In this document: piece by piece, positions 45,835 to 54,574 of the stretch
How the letters are laid out: every line of letters starts with the position of its first letter
How positions within the stretch are numbered: position 1 is the stretch's first letter
Program-made: the position numbers and the translations under genes
The notes under the pieces: generated by a model
Database searches by the model: none
What the model was told of the DNA's origin: nothing
Seen by the model: the letters and a program-made list of their open reading frames with translations, nothing else
Assembly: GCF_000359585.1 (NCBI RefSeq)
Contig: NZ_APMH01000027.1
Coordinates: forward strand, 1-58,966
Direction: 5' to 3'
DNA length: 58,966 nucleotides
From: Clostridium tyrobutyricum DSM 2637 = ATCC 25755 = JCM 11008
GTDB lineage: Bacteria > Bacillota > Clostridia > Clostridiales > Clostridiaceae

Positions 45835-46666
45835 AAAAATCAGCTTTATAATTACCTAATATTCTAAAATATTTACAGTTGTTTTTTATACCTTCCATAG
45901 CTATTCTAGTATCTTTTTTCATAATATTTCCGTTGAAATCTAAATAGAAAAAGTATTGCCATGGTTCATCTATTATAGGTCTCGATTCTATCTTAATCAA
46001 ATTTAAATTATTTTCTTTAAAATACCTAAGTATATTAAATAAAGTCCCTACTCTATGGTCTAAAGTAAATACTATACTTATCTTATCTTTATCTTCACAA
46101 TTAATCTCTTCTTTTCCTATAACTATAAATCTAGTATAATTATTTTTATTGTAATTTATGTTTTGCTTTAATATGTCAAGTCCATAAAGCTCTGCTGCTT
46201 TTTCACTTGCTATACATGCTTTGTTCTTTAGTCTAATTTCACTTATGAATTTTGCACTCCTGGCTGTGCTAAAATATGGTGTCAGTTTCCAATTATCGTG
46301 TTCTACTAAAAATTTTTTACACTGCAAAAAGGCTTGACTATGTGAATATACTTCATCTATATCATCTATTTTTGAACCTTTTATTCCAAGTAGATTATGA
46401 TTTATTTTTATGCATTTTTCACCAACTATGTAAAATCCATAATCTCTCATTAAATCATAAACATCAAGTATGCCTCCCGTAGAAGAATTTTCAATTGGAA
46501 CTACTCCATACTTTATATGCCCATCACTAAGAGAATCGAATACATCCTTAAATTCAGCACAACTTAAAGCATCTGTGTCATTTCCAAAATATTTAAGTAG
46601 AGCTTCATGACTAAAGGATGCTTCAACTCCATAAAAACCTACTTTATAATTTTTAAAACTATTCAA
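45833..46666 (-). CDS. pheA: Prephenate dehydratase
   Basis: Converts prephenate to phenylpyruvate in phenylalanine synthesis. The 277-residue monofunctional protein has no chorismate mutase domain. The catalytic domain spans about residues 8-185, with GVVPIENSSTGG, SHSQAFLQC and a TRFIVIG segment. The C-terminal ACT domain carries the regulatory ESRP motif (KIESRPI). The start is a TTG seven bases after the AGGAAGAGGG site. It is the last gene of the aroF-tyrA-aroA-aroC-pheA unit and is followed by a terminator. Confidence 0.94.
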   Translation of the reverse strand: MNSFKNYKVGFYGVEASFSHEALLKYFGNDTDALSCAEFKDVFDSLSDGHIKYGVVPIENSSTGGILDVYDLMRDYGFYIVGEKCIKINHNLLGIKGSKIDDIDEVYSHSQAFLQCKKFLVEHDNWKLTPYFSTARSAKFISEIRLKNKACIASEKAAELYGLDILKQNINYNKNNYTRFIVIGKEEINCEDKDKISIVFTLDHRVGTLFNILRYFKENNLNLIKIESRPIIDEPWQYFFYLDFNGNIMKKDTRIAMEGIKNNCKYFRILGNYKADF

Positions 46667-46691
46667 AAAAATTTCCCTCTTCCTAAAATGA

Positions 46692-47774
46692 TTAAATATT
46701 CATCATATCTAATATCCCTATAGCAGTAACAGATTCAATTACAGGAATTGCCCTAGGTACAATACATGGATCATGCCTGCCCTGTATTATAAGTTCAGAA
46801 TTCTGCATTTTTTCTACATCTACAGTTTTTTGCAGCTTTGAAATTGAAGCTGTAGGCTTTATAGAAGTTTTAAATAAAATTGGCATACCATTGGTAATTC
46901 CGCCTAAAATTCCACCATTGTTGTTAGTTTTTGTTTTTATTTCATTATTATCATCTACATAGTATTCATCATTTGCCTGTGAACCTTTCATACTACTTAT
47001 ATTGAATCCTTCACCAAATTCTACTCCTTTAACAGCAGGTATGGAAAAAAGCAAATGCGAAAGTATGCTCTCTACAGAATCAAAAAAAGGATCCCCTATA
47101 CCAGATGGAATATTTATAACTGCAGTTTCCACAATTCCACCTACAGAATCTGATTCCGATTTTGCACTTATAATGGTATCTTTCATTTTTTGACATGATT
47201 CCTTATCTATTACTGGAAATCTACTTTTAGAAAATAATCTTAAATCATCCTCCTTTATCAAAACAGGATCAAATAAACTAGCATCAGAAATATTTCCTAT
47301 ACTCTTTATATGGCTTCCTATTACTATATTTTTATCTTCTAAAATTTTCTTGCATATAGCTCCTGCAAAAACCAAAGGTGCCGTAATTCTCCCAGAAAAA
47401 TGTCCTCCACCTCTATAATCATTAAATCCATTATATTTTACAAAGCCTGTAAAATCAGCATGCCCTGGTCTGAGAAGATTTTTTGTTTTTTCATAATCCT
47501 TCGAATGAGTATCCTTATTTTTTATAATTGCACAGATAGGCGTTCCAGTAGTTTTTCCATTAAAACAACCACTTAATATTTCAAACTCATCAGCTTCTTT
47601 TCTTGGTGTAGTAAATTCACTAGTACCTGGAGCCCGTCTTCCCATCTGTTCTTTTATATAATCCAAGTCCAATTCAATTCCTGGTTTTAATCCATCAATG
47701 GTAATTCCTATAGCTTTTCCATGGGATTCTCCAAAAATAGACAACTTTATTTTATTACCAAAAATTCCACTCAT
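46692..47774 (-). CDS. aroC: Chorismate synthase
   Basis: FMN-dependent last step of the shikimate pathway, making chorismate from EPSP. The 360-residue protein carries the family signatures GESHGKAIG (near the N-terminus), GHADFTGFVKYN with DYRGGGHFSGR, and RHDPCIVPRA near the C-terminus. GGAG lies seven bases before the ATG. It lies 13 bases after aroA and 25 before pheA, so it is cotranscribed. Confidence 0.96.
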   Translation of the reverse strand: MSGIFGNKIKLSIFGESHGKAIGITIDGLKPGIELDLDYIKEQMGRRAPGTSEFTTPRKEADEFEILSGCFNGKTTGTPICAIIKNKDTHSKDYEKTKNLLRPGHADFTGFVKYNGFNDYRGGGHFSGRITAPLVFAGAICKKILEDKNIVIGSHIKSIGNISDASLFDPVLIKEDDLRLFSKSRFPVIDKESCQKMKDTIISAKSESDSVGGIVETAVINIPSGIGDPFFDSVESILSHLLFSIPAVKGVEFGEGFNISSMKGSQANDEYYVDDNNEIKTKTNNNGGILGGITNGMPILFKTSIKPTASISKLQKTVDVEKMQNSELIIQGRHDPCIVPRAIPVIESVTAIGILDMMNI

Positions 47775-47787
47775 GTTAAAACTCCAA

Positions 47788-49056
47788 TCACTCTATTATT
47801 ATATTCCCACCTAGACTCTTAAAATCTTTCCAAAAATCAGGATAAGATTTTTTTACACATTCTGCATCCTCTATTATTAAATCATCTGAACATTTTGAGG
47901 ACACCTCTGCAAGAGCCATAGCTATTCTATGATCATTAAAGCTTGAAACTCTTCCACCTTTTAATTTTTCCCTGCCGTTTATAATTAATCCATCCCTTTT
48001 TTCTTTTACATCTGCACCTATTTTATTCAATTGGGATGATATGGCTGTAAGCCTGTCGGATTCTTTTATTCTTAGTCTTTCTGCATTTATTATTTGAGTG
48101 GTTCCATTGCTTACTGAAGCTAATGCAGCTACAGCAGGTACTAAATCAGGGCATTGAGCTGCATCAAAAATTATTCCACTTGTTTTTGATGATCTGGCTA
48201 TTATATTATTTTCTTTTATTTCTATATTGGCACCCATGTTTTTAAATATATCCACTATAACCCTATCACCTTGAGAAGAGTCAATTTTAATATCACTGCA
48301 ACAAACTTCATCTCCCAATATTCCAATAGCCAGCAAAAATGCAACTTGCGAGAAGTCACCTTCTACAGTATAATTTGAATTTCTATATTTTTGATTGCCT
48401 TGAATTACAAATTTTTTATATTCAACGTTTTCTACATTTATTCCAAAATGTTTTAAAACATCTAAAGTTATATCTACATATGGTTTTGATTCCAGATTGG
48501 TAGTTATATTTATTTCGGAGTCTCCATCTAAAAGTGGAAGTTCATACATAAGTCCTGTTATAAACTGTGAACTTATATCTCCTCTCACTTCATAATTGCC
48601 GGATTTCAACTTTCCATTTATGGCAAGGGGTAATCTTCCAGAATTATTTTTATAATATATATTTTGTTCTTTAAATATATTGTAATATACATCAAGGGGT
48701 CTTTCTACAAGCTTTCCCTCCCCAGTTAAAATTACCTCTTCATTCATTGAGGCTGCCAAAGGAATTAAAAATCTTAAAGTAGACCCCGATTCACCACAAT
48801 GTATATTTTTACTCTTTAGAACCAATTTCCCAGTTCCATTTATAATAAGCCTATTTTCTTTTCTATCTATTTCAGCACCAAAATTTCTCATGGCTTCTGT
48901 TGTAACTTCTATATCGCGTGAAAAATATACATTGTCTATTATACTTTTTCCTGATGCCAATGAAGCACATATTATACTTCTATGGCATCCACTTTTAGAT
49001 GATGGAACTTTTACTTTTCCTCCCAATCTATCAGGTTTGATTTTAACAGTTTTCAT
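47788..49056 (-). CDS. aroA: 5-Enolpyruvylshikimate-3-phosphate synthase
   Basis: Transfers enolpyruvyl from PEP to shikimate 3-phosphate. The 422-residue protein has two inside-out alpha-beta domains. Family motifs are [11 protein letters not shown] near the N-terminus, the PEP-site [15 protein letters not shown] (with the G-x-S-G-S core), and the C-terminal [10 protein letters not shown] and [15 protein letters not shown] is placed eight bases before the ATG. It lies 14 bases after tyrA. Confidence 0.96.
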   Translation of the reverse strand: MKTVKIKPDRLGGKVKVPSSKSGCHRSIICASLASGKSIIDNVYFSRDIEVTTEAMRNFGAEIDRKENRLIINGTGKLVLKSKNIHCGESGSTLRFLIPLAASMNEEVILTGEGKLVERPLDVYYNIFKEQNIYYKNNSGRLPLAINGKLKSGNYEVRGDISSQFITGLMYELPLLDGDSEINITTNLESKPYVDITLDVLKHFGINVENVEYKKFVIQGNQKYRNSNYTVEGDFSQVAFLLAIGILGDEVCCSDIKIDSSQGDRVIVDIFKNMGANIEIKENNIIARSSKTSGIIFDAAQCPDLVPAVAALASVSNGTTQIINAERLRIKESDRLTAISSQLNKIGADVKEKRDGLIINGREKLKGGRVSSFNDHRIAMALAEVSSKCSDDLIIEDAECVKKSYPDFWKDFKSLGGNIIIE

Positions 49057-49070
49057 ACAAAATCCCCTTT

Positions 49071-49931
49071 TTATTTAAATCTCTTTCTAAGATTAATAGA
49101 CTTTTCAAAGACTGTTTCTAAATCCTCTACATCTTTATTTAAAACATCATTTTTAATTCTATCTAAAACTTTTTGAAATCCATTTATTGTATCAACTAAT
49201 TTGTCAGAATTAAGCATAAATAGTTCCGACCACAGTTTCGAGTTAATTAGTGCAACTCTTGTAGCATCTCGAAAACTACCTCCTACAAATAACTCAGGTT
49301 TGAATTCCTGCAAATTTGCATTCATAAGTGCTGCAGCTATAACATGTGGAAGTTGGCTTGTATAGGCAATTATTTTATCATGCTCATCTGCAGAAATATA
49401 TTCTACATTTTTACATCCAATTTTTCTGGCCATGGATGCTATAAAAGCTATACTGGATTTTTTATTCTTACTACTTGGAGTTATTATATAATTCGCATCT
49501 TTGAATATATTGGCATCAGCATAGTCTATTCCTTTGTATTCTTTACCTGCCATAGGATGACCTGATACAAATTCCATATCATCAGGTAAAACTGATTCTA
49601 CAGATTCAATCACTATTTTCTTTATCCCTGAAGTATCTGTTATAAGTACTCCTGATTTAAAATATTTTATATTCTGCTTTACAAAATCAATTGTATCTTT
49701 CGGATAAAGAGCTATTATAATAAAATCTATATCTTTTAAAAATTTTCCGGGTTTTTCATATGCACAATCTATTATATTCATCTCTATAGCTTTATCTAAG
49801 GTTGCCAAATTTCTGTCTATGCCAACTATATGTTTTGCATTCAAAGATTTTAGTGCCATGGCATAGGAACCTCCAATGAGGCCCAATCCCACAACAGCTA
49901 TTTTTAAATTATTAAAGTCACAATCCTCCAA
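49071..49931 (-). CDS. tyrA: Prephenate dehydrogenase
   Basis: NAD-dependent enzyme that makes 4-hydroxyphenylpyruvate for tyrosine. The 286-residue protein has an N-terminal Rossmann fold with [10 protein letters not shown], then the prephenate-binding GHPMAGKE and the [10 protein letters not shown] region of the helical C-terminal domain. No ACT or mutase domain is fused. The start is a TTG eight bases after GGGGGAA. It is second in the aromatic operon, 18 bases after aroF. Confidence 0.95.
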   Translation of the reverse strand: MEDCDFNNLKIAVVGLGLIGGSYAMALKSLNAKHIVGIDRNLATLDKAIEMNIIDCAYEKPGKFLKDIDFIIIALYPKDTIDFVKQNIKYFKSGVLITDTSGIKKIVIESVESVLPDDMEFVSGHPMAGKEYKGIDYADANIFKDANYIITPSSKNKKSSIAFIASMARKIGCKNVEYISADEHDKIIAYTSQLPHVIAAALMNANLQEFKPELFVGGSFRDATRVALINSKLWSELFMLNSDKLVDTINGFQKVLDRIKNDVLNKDVEDLETVFEKSINLRKRFK

Positions 49932-49949
49932 TTTTATTCCCCCTATATT

Positions 49950-50981
49950 TTATACATTAGCAGTACTGTATACCTGTCTTATACCAGATTCTACTAACTT
50001 ATTCAAGTCACCCATCAAATTATCAAATCTATTGGGAGTTATAGATTGCTGACCATCACATAATGCATTTTGTGGATCATTATGAACCTCAATTATAAGT
50101 CCATCCGCTCCAACAGCTACTGCAGCTTTAGCAAGTGGTTCTACCATCCACCATAATCCAGCAGCATGACTTGGGTCAACTATTATTGGAAGATGGCTTA
50201 ATTTCTTTATTGCAGGAATTGCACTTAAATCCAAAGTATTTCTTGTATAATTTTCAAAAGTTCTTATTCCTCTTTCGCAGAGTATTACATTTTCATTACC
50301 TTCTGACATTATATATTCAGCTGACATTAAAAGCTCTTCTATGGTAGCTGAAAGCCCTCTTTTCAGAAGTATTGGCTTTTTTGTTTTTCCAAGTTCTTTC
50401 AAGAGTTCAAAGTTTTGCATATTCCTTGCTCCAACTTGTATTACATCAACATCCTCGACAAATTTTTCTATCATATTTGCTGACATTATCTCTGTAACTA
50501 TAGGAAGTCCTGTTTCCTGTCTTGCTATTTTTAATAGTTCCAGTCCTTCAGTTCTAAGTCCTTGGAAACTATAAGGTGAAGTTCTTGGCTTGAATGCACC
50601 TCCTCTTAAAAATTTAGCCCCACTCTTTTTTACATCTTTTGCTATTTCAACTATCTGCTCTTCACTTTCTACAGAACAAGGACCTGCTATAATAGCTAGC
50701 TCATTTCCCCCTACTTTTCTACCGTCTATATTCACTACGGAATTATCAGGATGAAATAGTCTATTTGCCAATTTATAATTTTGCTGAACTTTATGAACAT
50801 CTTCAACATATACATTTGCCTGAATTTTAGTTGTCTCAATCTTTGAAGTATCTCCAATTAAACCAAGTACACAATAATCTTGACCCTCTGAAACATTTAC
50901 CTGAACATTCTCTTTTTCCAATCTGTGTTTCAATACCAATATTTCCTCTTTAGGTGCATGGGGCTTCATAATTATTACCAT
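49950..50981 (-). CDS. aroF: DAHP synthase (3-deoxy-7-phosphoheptulonate synthase), type I-beta
   Basis: First step of aromatic synthesis, condensing PEP and erythrose 4-phosphate. The product has 343 residues. An N-terminal ferredoxin-like regulatory domain of about 70 residues (MKPHAPKEEILVLKHRLE) precedes the catalytic TIM barrel with AGPCSVES, GGAFKPRTSPYSFQG, LLKRGLSAT and VDPSHAAG. The I-beta type is often feedback-inhibited by aromatic products. The ATG at 50981 follows GGAGAG. It begins the operon aroF-tyrA-aroA-aroC-pheA, downstream of the leader peptide and terminator. The shikimate genes aroB, aroD, aroE and aroK are not in the window. Confidence 0.96.
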   Translation of the reverse strand: MVIIMKPHAPKEEILVLKHRLEKENVQVNVSEGQDYCVLGLIGDTSKIETTKIQANVYVEDVHKVQQNYKLANRLFHPDNSVVNIDGRKVGGNELAIIAGPCSVESEEQIVEIAKDVKKSGAKFLRGGAFKPRTSPYSFQGLRTEGLELLKIARQETGLPIVTEIMSANMIEKFVEDVDVIQVGARNMQNFELLKELGKTKKPILLKRGLSATIEELLMSAEYIMSEGNENVILCERGIRTFENYTRNTLDLSAIPAIKKLSHLPIIVDPSHAAGLWWMVEPLAKAAVAVGADGLIIEVHNDPQNALCDGQQSITPNRFDNLMGDLNKLVESGIRQVYSTANV

Positions 50982-51053
50982 AGTTATACTCTCCAATCTT
51001 AATTTTAAATTTGTAACTTCACTTTCATAAGGATTTTCTTAATTTTAATATAT

Positions 51054-51083
51054 AAAAAAAACAGGGTCTCTAATGAGCCCTGT
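51054..51083 (-). terminator. Attenuator terminator before aroF
   Basis: On the minus strand AACAGGG and CCCTGTT form a 7-bp GC-rich stem with an 11-base loop (CTCATTAGAGA), followed by TTTTTTTT. It lies between the aromatic leader peptide and aroF, not after a full gene. The loop segment CTCATTAGA (51069-51077) is exactly complementary to TCTAATGAG in the leader (51152-51160). Confidence 0.88.
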
Positions 51084-51126
51084 TAATTAAAATACACTGT
51101 CACCGTTAAAATATGCATAATTTATA

Positions 51127-51288
51127 TCATGTATTTATAATTATTCTTTTACTCATTAGAAATGAACCAAATATTTTTTTGCAAAACAAATAACCAGCAC
51201 TAAAGTAATAGTAGCCCCAGCTAAAGCTAAATTCAAAATAGAATTTTTTGTTTAGTTTTTCGATTCCCTTTCCAATGATATTTTTCAT
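51127..51288 (-). CDS. Aromatic leader peptide (53 residues) of the aroF operon
   Basis: A short frame with TTGGAGG eight to nine bases before an ATG and a strong promoter just upstream. It begins MKNIIGKGIEKLNKK. Residues 16-35 read FYFEFSFSWGYYYFSAGYLF: six Phe, five Tyr and one Trp, or 12 aromatic residues in 20. After CKKIFGSFLMSKR it ends at TGA. It is not a known gene. Its position before a terminator and aroF, and its codon content, match amino acid-responsive leader peptides such as those of pheA or trp. A small membrane protein is the alternative, but the clustering and the RNA pairing elements argue against it. Confidence 0.82.
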   Translation of the reverse strand: MKNIIGKGIEKLNKKFYFEFSFSWGYYYFSAGYLFCKKIFGSFLMSKRIIINT

Positions 51289-51328
51289 AATATATAATCC
51301 TCCAAAATATTAACTTCTGATGTGAATA

Positions 51329-51356
51329 ATTATATCAGTTTTAAAGTTTATGTCAA
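51329..51356 (-). promoter_or_regulatory. Promoter of the aromatic leader and operon
   Basis: Perfect TTGACA and TATAAT boxes with a 16-base spacer on the minus strand, about 40 bases before the leader peptide start. It lies just after the modD stop. Confidence 0.88.
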
Positions 51357-51376
51357 TAGCTTATTATTTTTTTATA

Positions 51377-52222
51377 TTAATGTAATGGTTTTATTTTACA
51401 TCCTATATCTATAGGTTTTGTATAATAAACAGAACTTGTTACAATTCCATTAACCCCTGTTTTTGCATACTTGGCTGCATTATTTTCATTTATTCCTCCA
51501 GCTGCAAGTACAACTATATCAGGGTTTATATTTCTTAAAATATTTACATTTGATATTAAATCTTCAGGTGAAAGTTTATCAAACTGTATTCCATCTATAT
51601 TGTTTTTGCAAAGTTTTACAGCATCATCTATATTTTCTACTTCTACTAAAATTTTTTTCTCGCATACTTTATTCTTAAACCTTTCAATATTCTTAATAAA
51701 TTCCTTGATTCCACCTAAAAAATCCAAGTGTTGTTTAAAAACCAATATAGTTTCGGATAGTCCTAATCTATGAGGAAATACACCTCCAGCTATAACGGCC
51801 TTGGTAGACAACTCTCTAGTTCCTGGCATACTTTTTCTTGTAGTAATTACAGTTATATCAGGATTTACACTTGATACCTCATCTATTATTCTCCTTGTTT
51901 TAGTGGCAATTCCTGAGAAATTATCAATAATATTTTGACACACTTTCCATGCAATATGCAGATTCTCAACGTCTCCCATTCCTTCAAGTAAAATATCCCC
52001 TTTTTTAACTTGAGTTCCAGAAGTTTTTGAATTAATTACATCTATATTTAATTTTCTAAATATTCTGGCTGCCTCTTCTGCACCACATAATATTGCATCT
52101 TCTCTAGTAAAAAATTTTATATTTCCCCTAATACCTTTAATCTCTAAAACTAAACTTGTCAAATCTATATAAGGTACATCTTCCTTAATAAACTTATCCA
52201 ATGTTTCATCTGAAATATACAT
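51377..52222 (-). CDS. modD: ModD family protein (nicotinate phosphoribosyltransferase-like)
   Basis: A 281-residue protein of the QPRTase fold, closest to ModD, which is found with molybdenum transport genes. The opening ISDETLDKFIKEDVPYIDLTS, the ATKTRRI segment, the TTRKSMPGTRELS loop and the C-terminal AAGGINENNAA helix fit this group; ordinary NadC is somewhat different. Function of ModD is not firmly known, and no mod genes are adjacent here. GGAGG lies before the ATG. Confidence 0.8.
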   Translation of the reverse strand: MYISDETLDKFIKEDVPYIDLTSLVLEIKGIRGNIKFFTREDAILCGAEEAARIFRKLNIDVINSKTSGTQVKKGDILLEGMGDVENLHIAWKVCQNIIDNFSGIATKTRRIIDEVSSVNPDITVITTRKSMPGTRELSTKAVIAGGVFPHRLGLSETILVFKQHLDFLGGIKEFIKNIERFKNKVCEKKILVEVENIDDAVKLCKNNIDGIQFDKLSPEDLISNVNILRNINPDIVVLAAGGINENNAAKYAKTGVNGIVTSSVYYTKPIDIGCKIKPLH

Positions 52223-52343
52223 TTTGAATCCTCCAATACAATTTATTTTATTTAATTATAATCTATTAAAAATATATATCATAATTTGTAAAATATCAGT
52301 AAAACTTTATAAAATATTTAACAATGTCATCATATAGAATATA

Positions 52344-52385
52344 AAAATGAGATACTATCAAATTAACCTGATAGTATCTCATTTT
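52344..52385 (-). terminator. Terminator of mscL
   Basis: AAAATGAGATACTATCA and TGATAGTATCTCATTTT form a perfect 17-bp stem around an 8-base loop, directly at the mscL stop codon. Confidence 0.92.
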
Positions 52386-52818
52386 AATCCAATTTTGAAG
52401 TACAATGTGGACATCTAGTTGCTTCTAATGGTATTTCACTTAAGCAATATTTACATTTCTTAGTATTGCTTGCCTCTTCCTCTTCTTTTCTACTTGTAAA
52501 CCTAGTTATCTGCCTGATAACTATAAATATAGAAAAAGATATTATTAAAAAATCTATTATATTGTTTATAAATACACCATAATTCAATGTAGGAACCCCT
52601 GCTTTTTTAGCTTCGGCTATAGTATCAAAATGGCCATTTCCAAGGGTAATAAATAGATTGGAAAAGTCTACTTTTCCAATAAGCAAACCAACCAATGGCA
52701 TTATAATATCACTTACAAGGGAAGAAACTATTTTACCAAATGCTCCACCAATTACTACACCTACTGCTAAATCTACTATGTTTCCTTTCATTGCAAATTT
52801 CCTGAATTCTTTTAACAT
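52384..52818 (-). CDS. mscL: Large-conductance mechanosensitive channel
   Basis: Homopentameric pore that opens under membrane tension and releases solutes on osmotic downshock. The 144-residue protein has the N-terminal amphipathic segment [13 protein letters not shown]1 with [17 protein letters not shown], the periplasmic loop and TM2. Its C-terminus ends in a zinc-ribbon-like [18 protein letters not shown] tail seen in many Firmicute MscL. The ATG at 52818 follows AGGTG. It is followed by a strong terminator. Confidence 0.95.
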   Translation of the reverse strand: MLKEFRKFAMKGNIVDLAVGVVIGGAFGKIVSSLVSDIIMPLVGLLIGKVDFSNLFITLGNGHFDTIAEAKKAGVPTLNYGVFINNIIDFLIISFSIFIVIRQITRFTSRKEEEEASNTKKCKYCLSEIPLEATRCPHCTSKLD

Positions 52819-52842
52819 AACCAACTACACCTCATTTAATCT

Positions 52843-53934
52843 TTAGTTATTCCACACGATATTGTCAATACTTTCAAAACCAAGTCCAGAAGTTCCGGGA
52901 ATAGAAATGATGGATTTATCAAAAACCACACCTCCTTTTATTGGATCTGTCTTAGGTAAAATAGGTCCATCTAAATCAACTTTAGTAATAATACTCTTTG
53001 CTCCAGCCAGGTGTACAGCAGCTGTAACACTCAGCTTACTTTCAAGCATACATCCAATCATACATTGAACACCAAAGGTTTCAGCAATTGAGCATATCTT
53101 TAAAGCACTATGAATACCTCCTGTTTTCATAAGTTTAATATTCAACAAATCTGCAGCTCTATTTTCTATTATTTTAGCTGCATCTTCAGATGAAAACATA
53201 CTTTCATCTGCCAATATAGGTATCAAAACATTATCAGTAACATATTTTAACCCTTCCATATCACGACATGAAACCGGCTGTTCTACAAATTCTACATCAA
53301 TATTCATTTCTTCAATTTTTCTAATAATATTCACTGCTTCCTTTGGATTCCAACCTTGATTTGCATCCATCCTTAAAACAATATCATTTCCTACAGCACT
53401 TCTAACAGCCTTTATTCTCTCAATATCCATATCTATACCATTTCCAACTTTAATTTTAAGAATTTTATATCCTCTTTTTACTGCATCAATACTATCCGAT
53501 GCCATTTTATCAGGAGTATCGATACTTACTGTAACGTCAGTTGTTATTTTGTCTCTGTATCCTCCTAAAAGTTTGTACAAAGGAGTATTATACAACTGAC
53601 CAAATAAATCATAAACTGCAATATCTACAGCTGCTTTTGCACTTGAATTTTTAACAATACATCTATCTAAGTTTAGCATTATCCCCTCAATATTTTCAAT
53701 ATCCATTCCAATAATACAGGGCATTATATACTTTTCAATAGCATATTCGATTGAGCCAAGGCTATCACCTGTAATTACAGCAGTCGGAGCCGCCTCACCA
53801 TATCCTGCATTTCCTGTATCGGTAATAATTTTTATAACTACATTTTTTAAATTTTTTACTGTTCTGAGTGATGTTTTAAAAGGTTTTTTAAGAGGAATAT
53901 ACATACTTCCTATTTTGAAATCTACTATTTTCAT
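52843..53934 (-). CDS. Dipeptide epimerase (enolase superfamily, L-Ala-D/L-Glu type)
   Basis: A 363-residue member of the muconate lactonizing enzyme/dipeptide epimerase group. Acid-base lysines lie in LKIKVG and NIKLMKTGG. Metal ligands lie in MDANQGW, VEQPV and ADESMF. The C-terminal KVDLDGP motif, with the DxD signature, points to a dipeptide epimerase that interconverts the stereochemistry of Ala-Glu-type dipeptides from peptidoglycan. The ATG at 53934 follows GGGAGA. An in-frame extension to 53958 lacks a site. It is 24 bases before mscL and may be cotranscribed. Exact substrate is open. Confidence 0.87.
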   Translation of the reverse strand: MKIVDFKIGSMYIPLKKPFKTSLRTVKNLKNVVIKIITDTGNAGYGEAAPTAVITGDSLGSIEYAIEKYIMPCIIGMDIENIEGIMLNLDRCIVKNSSAKAAVDIAVYDLFGQLYNTPLYKLLGGYRDKITTDVTVSIDTPDKMASDSIDAVKRGYKILKIKVGNGIDMDIERIKAVRSAVGNDIVLRMDANQGWNPKEAVNIIRKIEEMNIDVEFVEQPVSCRDMEGLKYVTDNVLIPILADESMFSSEDAAKIIENRAADLLNIKLMKTGGIHSALKICSIAETFGVQCMIGCMLESKLSVTAAVHLAGAKSIITKVDLDGPILPKTDPIKGGVVFDKSIISIPGTSGLGFESIDNIVWNN

Positions 53935-54139
53935 AAAATATATCTCCCAACTATTCAAATTATTTATTAAAATATATATTGTATTATATGCCTGCCTTTA
54001 TAATAATCTTATATAATAACTTATGAATAATATTACTTTTGAGATATAAACTATATAAAATACAAAAATTATATTGTATAATTATTTAAAAAATATAGTA
54101 TTATGTAAACTTAAAATCAATTTACAAGGAGTGATAAAT

Positions 54140-54505
54140 TTGAAAAGATTTTTTAATTACAGTTATGGTATTGACAAGCTATCAAAACATCTCTATATTA
54201 TAGGCTTGATACTTTTAATGTTTAGGCGTAGTTCTACATTTGGATTGGTGTGCATCGTATACAGTACATGGAGATGCCTTTCAAAGAACACTTATAAAAG
54301 ACACCGTGAATTACAGTCCTATGAGAATTTTATTTCACCTTTAACCAAAAAATTTACTGATTTTATTAACTCAATAAATCAAAATAGACAATACAGAATT
54401 TTTAAATGCCCAAATTGTTCTCAGAAAATGAGAGTTCCCAGACATAAGGGTAAAATAACTATAACCTGTAAAAAATGTGGAACATCCTTCAAAGCAAAAT
54501 CATAA
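54140..54505 (+). CDS. Membrane-associated zinc-ribbon protein, unknown function
   Basis: A 121-residue protein with an N-terminal KRFFNYSYGIDKLSKHLYI region, two hydrophobic segments (IGLILLMF and FGLVCIVYSTWRC) and a C-terminal zinc ribbon (FKCPNCSQKMRVPRHKGKIT, then TCKKCGTSF) with four cysteines in two CxxC pairs. This layout is common in Clostridia, but no function is known. The start is a TTG at 54140 seven bases after AAGGAG. An upstream frame to 54074 has no ribosome binding site. It precedes cardiolipin synthase by 70 bases. Confidence 0.75.
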   Translation: MKRFFNYSYGIDKLSKHLYIIGLILLMFRRSSTFGLVCIVYSTWRCLSKNTYKRHRELQSYENFISPLTKKFTDFINSINQNRQYRIFKCPNCSQKMRVPRHKGKITITCKKCGTSFKAKS

Positions 54506-54574
54506 GTTCTATTTATCGCCATTATTCACCTAATATAATTTATGATAGAATAAAATGTAAAGGCGGTGTTTACA

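Noticed and set aside
51127-51288. The aromatic-rich peptide as a transmembrane protein gene
   Set aside because: The aromatic residues are too concentrated and polar-interrupted for a typical helix, and the pairing segments, terminator and downstream aromatic operon fit a leader peptide much better. It is kept as an alternative.
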